DNA of 64,000 nt from Pseudosporangium ferrugineum (GCF_003002065.1 NZ_PVZG01000017.1:80285-144284); one strand, 5' to 3'; counted from the first letter of the stretch, positions 51,791 through 60,796 are shown. The notes: generated by a model from the sequence alone, not told the origin. Numbers and translations: made by a program.

Positions 51791-51832
51791 GTTTACCACT
51801 GGTCCGCGGTTTGGTGTTGACCAGTGGTAAAC
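51791..51832. promoter_or_regulatory. Two GntR/HutC operators forming a perfect 14-bp inverted repeat
   Basis: GTTTACCACTGGTC (51791-51804) and GACCAGTGGTAAAC (51819-51832) are exact reverse complements. Each contains a nine-base palindrome, ACCACTGGT or ACCAGTGGT. Their centres are 28 bases apart, upstream of the GH16-like gene and near a TTGACG (-35) at 51786. Confidence 0.85.
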
Positions 51833-51864
51833 ATCCGTCCCCCGACGTGAGGAGCCCTTCCGCC

Positions 51865-52797
51865 ATGGGCCACACCCGGAAACTCACCCTCGGCGCCACG
51901 GTCGCCGCCACCGTCGGCGCCCTCGCCGCCTTCGGCATCGCCCACGCGCCGAGCAGCAGCGCCGCCGCTGCCTGCGGCACGCTCTTCGACGACTTCACCT
52001 ACTCGTCGCGTACGGACCCGGCCCTGTCCCAGCGCGGCTGGCGGATCCGCAGCGAGGCGGGCGGCCCCGGCGTCGAGGGGGCCAGCTGGCGGGCCGACAA
52101 CGTGTCGTTCCCCACAGTGGACGGTCAGCGGGTGGCCCAGCTGACGGCCCGCACCGACGGCACCGCGGCCGGCACGTCGCACGCCGAGTTCTCGCAGAGC
52201 AATCGCCGCTTCCGCGAGGGAACCTACCTGGCCCGGATCAAGTTCGCGGACGTGCCGGCGAGCGGCCGGGACGGCAACCACGTCAACCAGACGTTCTACA
52301 CGATCTCCCCGCTGGCGGCGCCGATGGACCCGACGTACTCGGAGATGGACTTCTCCGAGTACCTGCCCAACGGAGGCTGGGGCGTGTCGGGGCCGATCAA
52401 CTACCAGACGACCTGGTACACGTACGTCCCCGACCCCTGGTACGCCGACAACCAGCAGAGCCAGCAGGCCCGCAGCATCGCCGGCTGGCACACCGTGATG
52501 GCCACGGTCGCCGCCGGGCACGTGAAGTACTACATCGACGGCACCCTGGTCGGCGACCACTCCGGCAAGGTCTACCCGCGGCAGAACATGTCGATCGACT
52601 TCAACCAGTGGTTCATCGACCTGACCGGCCGTACGCCCGGCGGCACCTCGGTGTGGCAGGAGTCGATCGACTACGTCTTCCACGCGAAGAAGCAGGTCCT
52701 GACGCCGGCCCAGGCGACCTCGGCGATCAACACCTACCGGGCGTCGGGCACCACGCACGCGGACACCGTGGTGTCCTCCAACGACTGCACTCCCTAG
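51865..52797 (+). CDS. Secreted GH16-like glycoside hydrolase
   Basis: A 310-residue exported protein. The ATG at 51865 follows GAGGAG and opens a signal peptide (LTLGATVAATVGALAAFGIA, cut near SSAAA). The catalytic signature EMDFSE within SEMDFSEYLPNGGW matches the E-x-D-x-x-E motif of family 16 beta-glucanases, kappa-carrageenases and relatives. The flanking beta-strand pattern (WHTVMATVAAGHVKYYIDG) is also typical. The substrate is probably a beta-linked polysaccharide. Regulation by the divergent GntR protein is strongly suggested by the operators. Confidence 0.88.
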   Translation: MGHTRKLTLGATVAATVGALAAFGIAHAPSSSAAAACGTLFDDFTYSSRTDPALSQRGWRIRSEAGGPGVEGASWRADNVSFPTVDGQRVAQLTARTDGTAAGTSHAEFSQSNRRFREGTYLARIKFADVPASGRDGNHVNQTFYTISPLAAPMDPTYSEMDFSEYLPNGGWGVSGPINYQTTWYTYVPDPWYADNQQSQQARSIAGWHTVMATVAAGHVKYYIDGTLVGDHSGKVYPRQNMSIDFNQWFIDLTGRTPGGTSVWQESIDYVFHAKKQVLTPAQATSAINTYRASGTTHADTVVSSNDCTP

Positions 52798-52899
52798 CAC
52801 GCCGGACTAGGGCGGCCGCGGTCCCGGTGGCCGCCCTCGACCGTCCGCGGCCTCAGGCGAGCTCTCGACCGTGCGAGCCCTCGTCCGTCCGCGGCGGCC

Positions 52900-53565
52900 T
52901 CAGGCGAGCCGGAGCTTCCGCCGGATGTCCGCCTTGAGCCCGTCGGGAACCCCGCCCAGCTCGAGATAGGACGCCAGCAGCGCCGGATCGTGCATCCACG
53001 CCCGGAACGAATCGGCGATGGTCACGCCGTGGCCGGGCCGGTCCACGACCGTCACCTCGTCGCCGGCGCGCACCTCGCCCGGCGTCACCACCCGCAGGTA
53101 CGCCCCCGGCCGGCTCTCCGCGGCGAACCGCTTCACCCACCGCGGCTCGCCCATCTTCCACTGGAACGTGGCGCACGGGATGCGCCCGAACGTGGTCTGC
53201 AGCACGAGCGTGTCGCCGATGCGCCAGGTCTCACCGAGCTCCGCGCCGCTCACGTCGAGGTCGGCGGTCGTCAGGTTCTCGCCGAAGAGGCCGCCGGGCA
53301 ACTCCCGCCCGAGCTCCTTCTCCCACCAGTCGTAGTCCTCCCGGGCGTACGCGTAAACCGCCTGGTCGTCCCCGCCGTGGTGGGCGGTGTCGAAGATCTG
53401 GTCCCCGGCCAGCCCGCTCGCCCGGTCGGACGGCAGACCCTTCGGGCCGGGCGCGCGCACGGCCACCGCGTGGCTGACCGGCTGCTTGTTGATGCCGGTG
53501 ATGCCGACGTTCTTGGCGTCGCTGCGCTCGGGCACCGCGAGGTTGACCTGCAACACCCGGCTCAT
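52900..53565 (-). CDS. MOSC domain protein (YiiM-like)
   Basis: A 221-residue MOSC protein. The strand SDRASGLAGDQIFDTAHHGGDDQAVYAY (D-H-x-G-x-D-K-like) and GENLTTADLDVSG match YiiM; the molybdenum-cofactor Cys is in RIPCATFQWKM. YiiM-type proteins reduce N-hydroxylated bases using Moco and electrons from other proteins. The rest of the spacer to the right (52798-52899) is imperfect GC-rich repeats. It overlaps the next gene's end by four bases. Confidence 0.9.
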   Translation of the reverse strand: MSRVLQVNLAVPERSDAKNVGITGINKQPVSHAVAVRAPGPKGLPSDRASGLAGDQIFDTAHHGGDDQAVYAYAREDYDWWEKELGRELPGGLFGENLTTADLDVSGAELGETWRIGDTLVLQTTFGRIPCATFQWKMGEPRWVKRFAAESRPGAYLRVVTPGEVRAGDEVTVVDRPGHGVTIADSFRAWMHDPALLASYLELGGVPDGLKADIRRKLRLA

Positions 53566-54033
53566 GACGGGAACTCCACCACAGTACGGTCCTCCAGAGG
53601 TTCGTAGCCCAGCCGCTGGTACAGGGCGTTCGAGGTCGGATTGGCCAGGTCGGTGAAGAGCACCACCTCCGTGGCGCCGGCCTCCCGGGCCGCCCGGCTG
53701 ATCGCCGCGGTGACAGCCCCGGCGTACCCGCGGCCGCGGTGCTCCCGCGGGGTGTAGACGGCCTGCACCCGCACCATGCCCGCATCGGGCCGGCTGAGCG
53801 ACGCCGTGGAGACCGGCAGGCCGCCGTTCTCCCAGAGCAGCATGCCACCGTACGCGAGCCGCCCGGCAACGAATTTCTCGATCCCGGACTCCTCCTCGCC
53901 GATCTCCCGGAAGAACTCGGCCATCCGGTGTCGGCGACCGTCAGCAACAACGGTTCTGCGCCGGCCGGGCGCGCAGGAATCCGCCCGCCGCGGCCAGGAA
54001 TTCGGTCACGTCCCTCGTGAGATGCCAGGCCAT
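53562..54033 (-). pseudogene. Decayed GNAT acetyltransferase: N-terminal start, frameshift, internal deletion, intact C-terminal half
   Basis: The intact C-terminal part (53562-53924, 120 residues) has the acetyl-CoA loop EHRGRGYAG and FTDLANPTSNALYQRLGYEP. Upstream in a different frame an ATG at 54033 opens MAWHLTRDVTEFLAAAGGFLRARP, the normal beginning of this actinobacterial family (about 270 residues), which stops after 30 codons. A third frame holds LLTVADT, the expected next words. So a one-base deletion and loss of about 100 central residues are inferred. The 120-residue part could still be translated. Confidence 0.7.
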
Positions 54034-54073
54034 GCGCCGATTCTTACAGACCTCATGCTCCGGTGACGGCTTC

Positions 54074-55084
54074 TCAAATGCCCCAGGCCTTGGCGACGCG
54101 CGCCAGGGAGTCACGCCGGGTCTGCGGGTCGTAGACCGTGCCGGCGAGGATCAGTTCGGCGGCGCCGGTCCGCTCTACCAGGGCGTCGAGGCCGGCCACG
54201 ACCTCGTCGGCGGTGCCCGCGTACTGGGTGCCGGGAAGCTGGCTCAGCACGCTCCGGTCCAGATCGGACAATTCCACCTTCGCCGCGGCCTCCGGCGAGA
54301 CGATCGGCCCCAGCCGCCCCGTACGCAGGCTCAGCGCCATGATCCGGCTCGGCCCGGCCAGGTACTGGGCCTCCTCGGTGGTCTCCGCGGCGACGACCGA
54401 CGCACTGATCATGAGGTGCGGCTCGGGGAAGCGCGGCGACGGCTTGAACCCGTCCCGGTAGAGCCGCACCGCGGTGTCCACGTCCGCACTCATCGCGAAG
54501 TGGTACGCGTAGCAGAACGGCAGCCCCAGCGCCGCCGCCACCTGGGCCCCGTACGTCGACGACCCGAGCATCCACACCTCGGGGAACGACTGCGGCGCGG
54601 GCGTGGCCCTCAGCCGCTCGATCCGCTCGGGCGCGACCCGGTCGTCGCCGAGCAGCGCCAGCACCATCCCGAGATGGTCGGGGAACTGCTCCACGGTCAG
54701 ATGCGGCGACACCCCGCGCAGCGCGGCGGCGGTAGCCTGATCCGTGCCCGGCGCCCGCCCGATGCCCAGGTCGATCCGCCCCGGATGCAACGCCTCCAGC
54801 AGCGCGAACTGCTCGGCCACCACGAACGGCATGTGGTTCGGCAGCATCACCCCGCCCGACCCCACCTTGATCCGCCGCGTGTTCGCCGCAACGTGCGCGA
54901 TCAGCACCGGCGGCGACGTCGAGGCGACAGCCGGCATGTTGTGATGCTCGGCAACCCAGAACCGCGCATACCCGAGCTCGTCGGCGGCCTGCGCGATCTC
55001 CGTCGTCCCCCGCAACGCATCGGCGCTGTCATGCCCCTCCCGTACGGTCGCGAGATCAAGAACCGACAGAGGTACGCGACTCAT
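54074..55084 (-). CDS. LLM class flavin-dependent oxidoreductase
   Basis: A 336-residue bacterial-luciferase-like monooxygenase from the ATG at 55084 (MSRVPLSVLDLATVREG). Typical parts: FWVAEHHNMPAVASTSPPVL, VGSGGVMLPNHMPFVVAEQFALLEALHPGRIDLGIGRAPGTD. It uses FMNH2 or F420H2; the substrate is unknown. It overlaps the upstream TetR gene by 29 bases, so the regulator and the enzyme share a transcript from the operator at 55660. Confidence 0.9.
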   Translation of the reverse strand: MSRVPLSVLDLATVREGHDSADALRGTTEIAQAADELGYARFWVAEHHNMPAVASTSPPVLIAHVAANTRRIKVGSGGVMLPNHMPFVVAEQFALLEALHPGRIDLGIGRAPGTDQATAAALRGVSPHLTVEQFPDHLGMVLALLGDDRVAPERIERLRATPAPQSFPEVWMLGSSTYGAQVAAALGLPFCYAYHFAMSADVDTAVRLYRDGFKPSPRFPEPHLMISASVVAAETTEEAQYLAGPSRIMALSLRTGRLGPIVSPEAAAKVELSDLDRSVLSQLPGTQYAGTADEVVAGLDALVERTGAAELILAGTVYDPQTRRDSLARVAKAWGI

Positions 55085-55643
55085 GGCGTGTCCAATCAAA
55101 AGTGTCGAATCCGGTCCGTACGAGCGAATGCAGCCCGCCGATCCCGGCAGAGGCGTCCCAGTAGGGGCACGAAGCATGCAAAATCATCCGAGCGGCGCCG
55201 ACAACGAGCTCCAGCTCGAACCCATCCACCCCGGCCCGCGGCGCGGCCCACTCCCGCACGGCATCCCAGAACCGGTCGGCAACCTCCCGCGAACAACCCG
55301 CCAACTCGGGCGAGGCAAGCCGAACCCGCCGCTGCAGAATCATCCGCTCGGCGCAGGCCCCGGTATAGCCGACGACCACTTCCCGCAACGACACCCACAG
55401 CGGCTCGCCGCCGGGCCGCGCCCCGAGCAACTCACCCCAGAGCGCCGGATCATCGGGGTCCGGGTCGAAGACCACCGACTCCTTGTCGGCGAAATAATTG
55501 AAGAACGTACGCCGAGAGACCCCGGCCGCCGCCACGATGTCGTCCACGGAAACCGCATCGAACCCACGCTCGGTCATCAACCGCAGCGCGGTGCCATGCA
55601 CAAGCCGCCAGGTCTCACGCTTCCTCAACTCCCGTACGGCCAC
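55056..55643 (-). CDS. TetR family regulator, autoregulated
   Basis: A 195-residue protein. The GTG at 55643 is chosen (MAVRELRKRETWRLVHG), since earlier starts lie within the operator. The helix-turn-helix is VDDIVAAAGVSRRTFFNYFADKESVVF. It is directly upstream of an LLM oxidoreductase with a 29-base overlap; a 19-21 bp palindrome sits 17 bases before the start, so it probably represses its own operon until an inducer is bound. Confidence 0.9.
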   Translation of the reverse strand: MAVRELRKRETWRLVHGTALRLMTERGFDAVSVDDIVAAAGVSRRTFFNYFADKESVVFDPDPDDPALWGELLGARPGGEPLWVSLREVVVGYTGACAERMILQRRVRLASPELAGCSREVADRFWDAVREWAAPRAGVDGFELELVVGAARMILHASCPYWDASAGIGGLHSLVRTGFDTFDWTRHESRTSVGS

Positions 55644-55659
55644 CCCCCGACCGTAGCTC

Positions 55660-55680
55660 AACTTGCACTCAGTGCAAGTT
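55660..55680. promoter_or_regulatory. Perfect TetR-type palindromic operator
   Basis: ACTTGCACTCAGTGCAAGT is a perfect 19-bp palindrome around a central C; one further base on each side also pairs, making 21 bp. It lies upstream of the TetR-LLM operon. The word CTTGCACT..AGTGCAAG is a familiar operator of this regulator class. Confidence 0.88.
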
Positions 55681-55718
55681 ATGCCCCTCACACTCCGCGA
55701 GATCAACCGTCCGACGCG

Positions 55719-57914
55719 TCAGTCTCCTGACGGCAGCCAGTTTCGCGACACATGCCGACTCGCGCTTATCGCCCATGCATAAAGGACGAATCCGAGGCTG
55801 ACGATGCAGCCGAACCCCGCCTGGATCAGGGTGACGGAGAACCCGCTTCCCTTCTGCGCTACGGGCAGCGCCAGCCACATGCCGATCGGGAAGGCGCAGG
55901 CCGCGGCAAGCAAGATCGGCATGAAGACGCTCCATGCCGCACTGGAGATGAAGACAGCCCGGTTGCCGGCGAGAACGCTGACAGGAGCGAGGACGCGACT
56001 CCAGCGAAGATATTCGGCCAAGCCGCTGACGCCGCAGGCCAAGGTCAGAACCGCTACCGCGAACGCACCCAGAAGGACGATCCATCTCCCCTGGTCGGCG
56101 TTGACCGATGCGCCGATGAGCCAATCGCCGCCGATCGGCGACACGTCAGCCCCTCCGGGCAGCGTGCGATACGCCGCTCTTACGATGGCGGCACGATCAA
56201 TCGGGTGGCCCGAGGGTGACACCAGCAGCTCGATGGCGTGACTGTCCGCATTCAGGGCGACGTTCGCGGTGCTGCCGGCCATCGACGTAACGGCGGATCG
56301 AGCGGGGGCCGCGAGGTCCAGAATCACCCGCAGCCTTTCATCGGCATGGTCCGTATTCAACGGCACAGCGTTCCCTGAGCACGGCAATCCGACGTGGTTC
56401 AACGTGGCGCAGGAGCCGACGATCCGCGTCGAGCGAGCAACCTCTTCGCTGACGATCACCAGGGGCAACGCCACGTTCTCGATCGAACGGTGATAGGCCG
56501 CGATCTGCCCCGAGCTGGCGTCGGCACCGAGTTTCGAGACCTGGATGCTGTCACCGACAACCCGGTGAACGGCCTCTGCCGCTCTGGCCGACGCGCCGAG
56601 AAATCCGTACCAGACCTGCACCTGGATGAGGATCACCACCGCGGCGACGATTCCGGAGGTCACCCGGGCGATGACGTTGGGCTGTGCGGACATCCAACGC
56701 CCCGCGACGAGGAGACCACTGGTCCGAAGCGCCCGAGCGATCCGGGCCGTCCCGTTGCCGACGACTTTGGCCGCCATTCCGACAACTGCGGGGAGCGTTA
56801 TCAGCGTTCCCGCAACACCCGCATAATTGACGAGCAACCGCGCCGGGTTGTCGGGTGTGAACAAGTCCGGCCCACGAACGGCGACCAACAGCATCACCGG
56901 GCACAGGGCAGCCAACGCCGTCGGCGCCCGCCGTTTACCGGTCGGCCGGGTGCCACCTCTCCTGGCCAGACCGAGAAGATCGAGCACCACGATGGTCAGA
57001 ATGCTGGCCGCTCCCGCGGCGATCCACATCGCCACCAGGAGCCAGATGGATCCGCGGACATCCGAGGCCGAGATGACATAGTCGACATAAGGTAGTCGCA
57101 CATCCGTTGTCGCCAGTATCGGCAACAGAATCGAACTGACCGCGACGCCTGTCGAGACAGCGAGAGCGGATTCGCCGGCAGACACCAGTATTCGGTCGAA
57201 TCGAGTTCCACCCAGTACGGTCACCAGGGCGACCCTGCGGTCGCGTGACTGCGATCCGGTCCTTGCCGCGACTGCAAGCAGGACCAGCGCCGGTAGAACC
57301 ATCAAAAAGCCCACCAGTAACCGAAAGGTCCCCAGGGGCCGGACCATCAGCCCATCTCCCACGGGGGCATGACCCAGAGATCCAAATCCTTCGATCTCAT
57401 ACATCTTGCCCGTGGAGATCAGTTCTTTCGGCGGCCGGAAGTAGGCGAGTTTCTCCCCGGGTGCCTCAAGCCCTTCCGGACCGATCGTTCCGGCCGGATC
57501 ACCGTAGCGGCTCGCTATTCCTTCGCCGGCGCCTGCTCGCAGGAGCGCTGGTGAGATGACTGCCTGTCCCGGCTCGGGCCATGAGCGCAAGCCGGGCGGG
57601 AGCGGAGCGTCAGGCAGCAACGGTTCGATGAAGATAACGGAGAACTGACGCGTGTTCACTGTGTCGAACCCCGAACCCCAGAGCGCAACCGCGGGTCGAT
57701 CGGAGTCGGCCGAGTGATATATCGGAGCCCGCGCAGCTCCTCGATGCTCACGGCCGCTGTAGGTCGCCTCAGCGACAGCCAGGGCCATGAAGGAGATGCA
57801 CACTGCCGCGGCGGCCAGCAACAACGCGGTGAACCGGAATCCCCCCGCCTCGGATCGGTTCCCCGATCGCCACCCGAGCCGGACCATGGTGAATATCGGC
57901 GACCATGGCATCAC
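55719..57914 (-). CDS. FtsX-like ABC transporter permease
   Basis: A 731-residue membrane protein of the MacB/FtsX type. An N-terminal helix (ALLLAAAAVCISFMALAVAEA) and an extracellular domain are followed by three helices, then after about 300 residues a second similar set. VALVTVLGGTRFDRILVSAGESALAVSTGVAVS resembles the FtsX domain of exporters. Start is the GTG at 57914 (GTGA overlap with the ATPase stop) or ATG 57911. With the ATPase it probably exports or senses peptide or lipid. Base composition is lower in GC than in the core (a 60-base row counted by hand gives about 65 percent). Confidence 0.85.
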   Translation of the reverse strand: MMPWSPIFTMVRLGWRSGNRSEAGGFRFTALLLAAAAVCISFMALAVAEATYSGREHRGAARAPIYHSADSDRPAVALWGSGFDTVNTRQFSVIFIEPLLPDAPLPPGLRSWPEPGQAVISPALLRAGAGEGIASRYGDPAGTIGPEGLEAPGEKLAYFRPPKELISTGKMYEIEGFGSLGHAPVGDGLMVRPLGTFRLLVGFLMVLPALVLLAVAARTGSQSRDRRVALVTVLGGTRFDRILVSAGESALAVSTGVAVSSILLPILATTDVRLPYVDYVISASDVRGSIWLLVAMWIAAGAASILTIVVLDLLGLARRGGTRPTGKRRAPTALAALCPVMLLVAVRGPDLFTPDNPARLLVNYAGVAGTLITLPAVVGMAAKVVGNGTARIARALRTSGLLVAGRWMSAQPNVIARVTSGIVAAVVILIQVQVWYGFLGASARAAEAVHRVVGDSIQVSKLGADASSGQIAAYHRSIENVALPLVIVSEEVARSTRIVGSCATLNHVGLPCSGNAVPLNTDHADERLRVILDLAAPARSAVTSMAGSTANVALNADSHAIELLVSPSGHPIDRAAIVRAAYRTLPGGADVSPIGGDWLIGASVNADQGRWIVLLGAFAVAVLTLACGVSGLAEYLRWSRVLAPVSVLAGNRAVFISSAAWSVFMPILLAAACAFPIGMWLALPVAQKGSGFSVTLIQAGFGCIVSLGFVLYAWAISASRHVSRNWLPSGD

Positions 57915-58657
57915 GAGCCGCCCAGGCCGGGCGTCCGGACGGTCGCCAGAACGCCACCGTCCAGATGCACGACGTGGTTGGCGCGCTCCGCCACCGACGC
58001 ATCATGGGTAACCACGAGCACGGCGCACCCGTACGCCCGTGGAAGATCAAATATCATGTCGGCCACTTGATCTTTGGTCTTGGCGTCCAGGGCGCCCGTG
58101 GGTTCGTCCGCGAGGATGACGGCCGGGGAATTTATCAGGGCCCTCGCTACGCCGGTTCGCTGCCTCTCGCCTCCGGACAATCGATCGGTCCTGCCATGCG
58201 ACGGAACGCCCAGCTCGGACAACAGCGCGGCAGCCTTGTCGTACGATTCCCGGCGATTGCCTCGTTGCAGCAGCGCAGGCAGCGCAACGTTCTCCAGCGG
58301 TGTCAACTCCGGAATGAGTTCACCGAATTGAAACACCATGCCGATCTTCCGCTGACGAATACGCGCCAGCTCACGCCCGCGCAGACGCACCAGGTCCTGG
58401 CCGGAGAGGACGATTCTCCCGGAGCTGGGCTTCAGGAGTCCCAGAATGCACGAAAGAAGCGTGCTCTTGCCCGACCCGCTCGGACCGGTGATGGTCACCG
58501 ATTCACCGGCACCAACCTGCAGGTCAACCTCATTCAGAAGAATCCGATCATCGATCGCATACGTCAGGCTCTCGATCCGCAGGACCGGATCCGACCTGGC
58601 TGGCAACGCGATTGGATCGACATTCAACCTTGACTCCCGCGGCACCATTATAGGCAT
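57911..58657 (-). CDS. ABC transporter ATP-binding protein (MacB/LolD type)
   Basis: A 248-residue ATPase. Walker A GPSGSGKST, Q-loop, signature LSGGERQRTGVARAL, Walker B ILADEPTGALD and the H-loop VVTHDASV are all intact. MacB-type pairs like this move peptides, antibiotics or lipoproteins from or across the membrane. The start is uncertain: no ribosome-binding site precedes the ATG at 58657, and a TATAAT (58652-58647) lies inside its first codons. Confidence 0.9.
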   Translation of the reverse strand: MPIMVPRESRLNVDPIALPARSDPVLRIESLTYAIDDRILLNEVDLQVGAGESVTITGPSGSGKSTLLSCILGLLKPSSGRIVLSGQDLVRLRGRELARIRQRKIGMVFQFGELIPELTPLENVALPALLQRGNRRESYDKAAALLSELGVPSHGRTDRLSGGERQRTGVARALINSPAVILADEPTGALDAKTKDQVADMIFDLPRAYGCAVLVVTHDASVAERANHVVHLDGGVLATVRTPGLGGS

Positions 58658-58692
58658 GGAGGATTCTTGGCGCTAATCCTCTTGATCAAAGC

Positions 58693-58727
58693 CGGAGGCG
58701 ATGTGACCTAAAGCCACACCGCCTCCG
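58693..58727 (-). terminator. Intrinsic terminator after the small secreted protein gene
   Basis: On the minus strand CGGAGGCG-x-TGTG pairs with CACA-x-CGCCTCCG (one A-C mismatch) around a loop of about nine bases and is followed by GCTTTGATC. It separates the secreted-peptide gene from the ABC genes. Confidence 0.75.
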
Positions 58728-58806
58728 CTGGATGCTGCGCTACCTTCGGTGGTTCGATGCCCTCAGTTCCTGCGAGACCTTACCGCACAGCAGGAACCAT
58801 CAGAGA

Positions 58807-59151
58807 TCAACCCCAGGAGCCGCAGGGATCGGGCTGCAGGTTGAAGTCCTTGCAGGCCCGCACCGACAAGATGGTTTCGGAGTAGTTCCGCGAGAGGGTG
58901 GAACCCGATCCTCCGCCGTTCGTCAGTCGCGGCGTGCCCGAGACACCTTGCCTCGTCATGAGGCCGTAGGCTGCGGCATCGTCGTCGAGCTCATCCGCAA
59001 CATTGAGCGTCTTGTCACTGTTGCTCGTGACGACCCGAGACCCAGAGACGTACGAGCTGTGCGCCGCAAAGGCGGGCCCTACGGCGCCGGCCAGCGCGAC
59101 GGAGGCAACCGCCAGAAGGGCACCTCGTCCGAGAATTTCAGAGGCTTTCAT
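58807..59151 (-). CDS. Small secreted protein with C-terminal cysteine pair
   Basis: A 114-residue protein. A signal peptide (GRGALLAVASVALAGAVGPAFA, cut near AFAA) precedes an 85-residue mature part rich in Ser, Asp and Gly. It ends in VRACKDFNLQPDPCGSWG, with two Cys that could form one disulfide and a Trp near the end. The layout recalls small secreted actinobacterial peptides next to MacB-like exporters, but I recognise no family. Whether the ABC pair downstream handles it, or resistance to it, is inference. Confidence 0.75.
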   Translation of the reverse strand: MKASEILGRGALLAVASVALAGAVGPAFAAHSSYVSGSRVVTSNSDKTLNVADELDDDAAAYGLMTRQGVSGTPRLTNGGGSGSTLSRNYSETILSVRACKDFNLQPDPCGSWG

Positions 59152-60123
59152 TTACCGACCCTCTCATCGTCCTAAATTGTGCGGCAATCGTTTGCCGCCG
59201 AAGGCGCAGAGTGCTGCCCTCGACGGGCCTGGCAACTAGTGGACTTTGTCACGCCCGTGAGCATTGAGGATGGCCAGCCAGCATCTCCCCCCGTTTCGCA
59301 CTGAATCCATCGATCAAGACCGATGCCTGGACGACTTCATCAGCTTCGCAGGGGCTGTCAACGTTCTTTGCAAAGGTGCTGGTAAATACTCTTGGAGCGT
59401 TATCCATCCAGTGTTCGTTGCCTGCGTACGTGCTCGAAGCGAGGAGGTTTGGCTGGCCTTCGGATAGGTCTTCGACGCGACGATCACTGCGCAAGTTTCA
59501 ATGAGCAGGGGAAATGCACTTTCGGACTTGGTTCGAATGCCTCGCGGGACGACCGGCATGCAGACTCCGATCCTCATCCGGCCTGGTTATGTGGGTCGAG
59601 CACCCCGCAGGGCCCGGTAAGACAAAGATCGTTGCGCCATCGGCGAACCGCTGGTCGCGGCGGTGATCAGTGAAGCTAGGGAGCAGCCACACGGGTACGG
59701 CCCCTTTCACTCCGCCGTCGCGGCTCCGTGCCAATCGCTGCCGCGTGCCAAGAGATGAGCCTTCAAGGAGTCGCTGAACCGACGCGTTTGCTATACCTGC
59801 CACAAGAGATTCCATGCAGCTGCGAGAGCAGCGGAAACGTGCTCCCGTGATTGGTCCGAACCGCAACCAGGAGCCTGAGGATTGGATCGTGGCGAGTGGT
59901 GGTGGAGCGTGGCGTACGGCTTGCCCTCGCCGCCGGCTGGGAGCCGGGGTCAGCGCGGTGGTTGCCTCCGGTTCGAGCTGCCGGGCTGACGCTCGATCCG
60001 GTCGCGCGCTGGCCGAAGACCGCCAGCGGGTCGAGGGCGGCCGGTCGCACCTCGACTACCTATCGGCAAACGTCCGTGGATGTCGCCATAATCGCGTAAG
60101 CGATCAACCTCACGGAGGCCGTA
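59152..60123. other. Region without a convincing gene; lower GC
   Basis: About 970 bases. Several open frames of 80-120 codons exist on both strands (for instance 59498-59866 minus) but none has recognisable domains, a good start or actinobacterial codon bias. One 60-base row from 59341 has 31 G+C, far below the core. It may hold remnants of a mobile element or lost genes. Near its end CATAAT (60087-60092) might be a -10 for the next gene. Confidence 0.55.
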
Positions 60124-60438
60124 GTGGGTTTCACGGTCATGCATCGGGGTGGCGGGATGGAGGACGGCGATCCGGGTCGGATTCCCGCACTCATCGCCGA
60201 GCTCGACGATCCCAGGGACGACGAGCACCCCGACGTCGCCGTCACCGACGACCGGACCGGCTGGAGTCTGTCTGCCTTCCAGACCGGCCGCCTGGTCTGG
60301 GAGAACGTGGAGGACGACAGCATTCCGCCCCGGCACCTCGCCGAGGCGAGCCGGGCCGAGATGACCCGGCTCATGCTTCTCGTCGCGGCCGGTGAGCTTG
60401 ACGAGGTGGAACGGCTGGCGTGGCGGCCCGGGTACTGA
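60124..60438 (+). CDS. Small acidic protein of unknown function
   Basis: A 104-residue acidic protein with GTG start; CGGAGG lies five bases upstream. The pattern MHRGGGMEDGDPGRIPALIAELDDPRDDEHPDVAV followed by VTDDRTGWSLSAFQTGRLVWENVED (shown in parts) and a helical end RAEMTRLMLLVAAGELDEVERL recalls small immunity-type actinobacterial proteins, but I do not know a named family. No toxin-like neighbour is seen. Confidence 0.65.
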   Translation: MGFTVMHRGGGMEDGDPGRIPALIAELDDPRDDEHPDVAVTDDRTGWSLSAFQTGRLVWENVEDDSIPPRHLAEASRAEMTRLMLLVAAGELDEVERLAWRPGY

Positions 60439-60452
60439 GCCGCCCGGCCCGA

Positions 60453-60683
60453 TCATTCCTCGGTTTCGGCCTCGAGTTGTTCGACCGGGGACTCCGCGAA
60501 GATCTCGAACTTCCATCGCTCGGTGAACGACTCGCCGTCGGTCGTTTCCAGGTACGAGCGGAGCTGTACGCCGAAGCCCAGCAGATCCGCCGCCCGGAGG
60601 TGTTCGACGGCCTCCTCGAGCGTGGTCAGGTAGTGCGTGGCCAGCGGGCCGGGGGCCGCGAAATCCTCTTCGACGTCAGACAT
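60453..60683 (-). CDS. Small acidic protein of unknown function
   Basis: A 76-residue protein from the ATG at 60683 (MSDVEEDFAAP). It is strongly acidic, with one predicted helix-strand unit (HYLTTLEEAVEHLRAADLLGF) and the end FEIFAESPVEQLEAETEE. It faces the 60809 gene. No family recognised. Confidence 0.6.
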   Translation of the reverse strand: MSDVEEDFAAPGPLATHYLTTLEEAVEHLRAADLLGFGVQLRSYLETTDGESFTERWKFEIFAESPVEQLEAETEE

Positions 60684-60796
60684 GACGGCAAGCGTAGAGC
60701 AGCGCATTCGCCCGGGCCGGAGAGGCGTGTAGCCGCCATGTCGGCGGGGGCCGGCAGCCTCGGGGGCAGGATTGACCCTGCCACCGAAGAGCCTCG

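Noticed and set aside
58647..58652. TATAAT on the minus strand as promoter of the ABC genes
   Set aside because: It lies within the first codons of the ATPase frame and no -35 is found at normal distance; it may still mean that the true start is further in, so it is only noted in the gene entry.
59498..59866. 122-codon frame on the minus strand in the gene-poor region
   Set aside because: No domain, unusual amino-acid mix and no clear start; could be remnant DNA but not a supportable gene.
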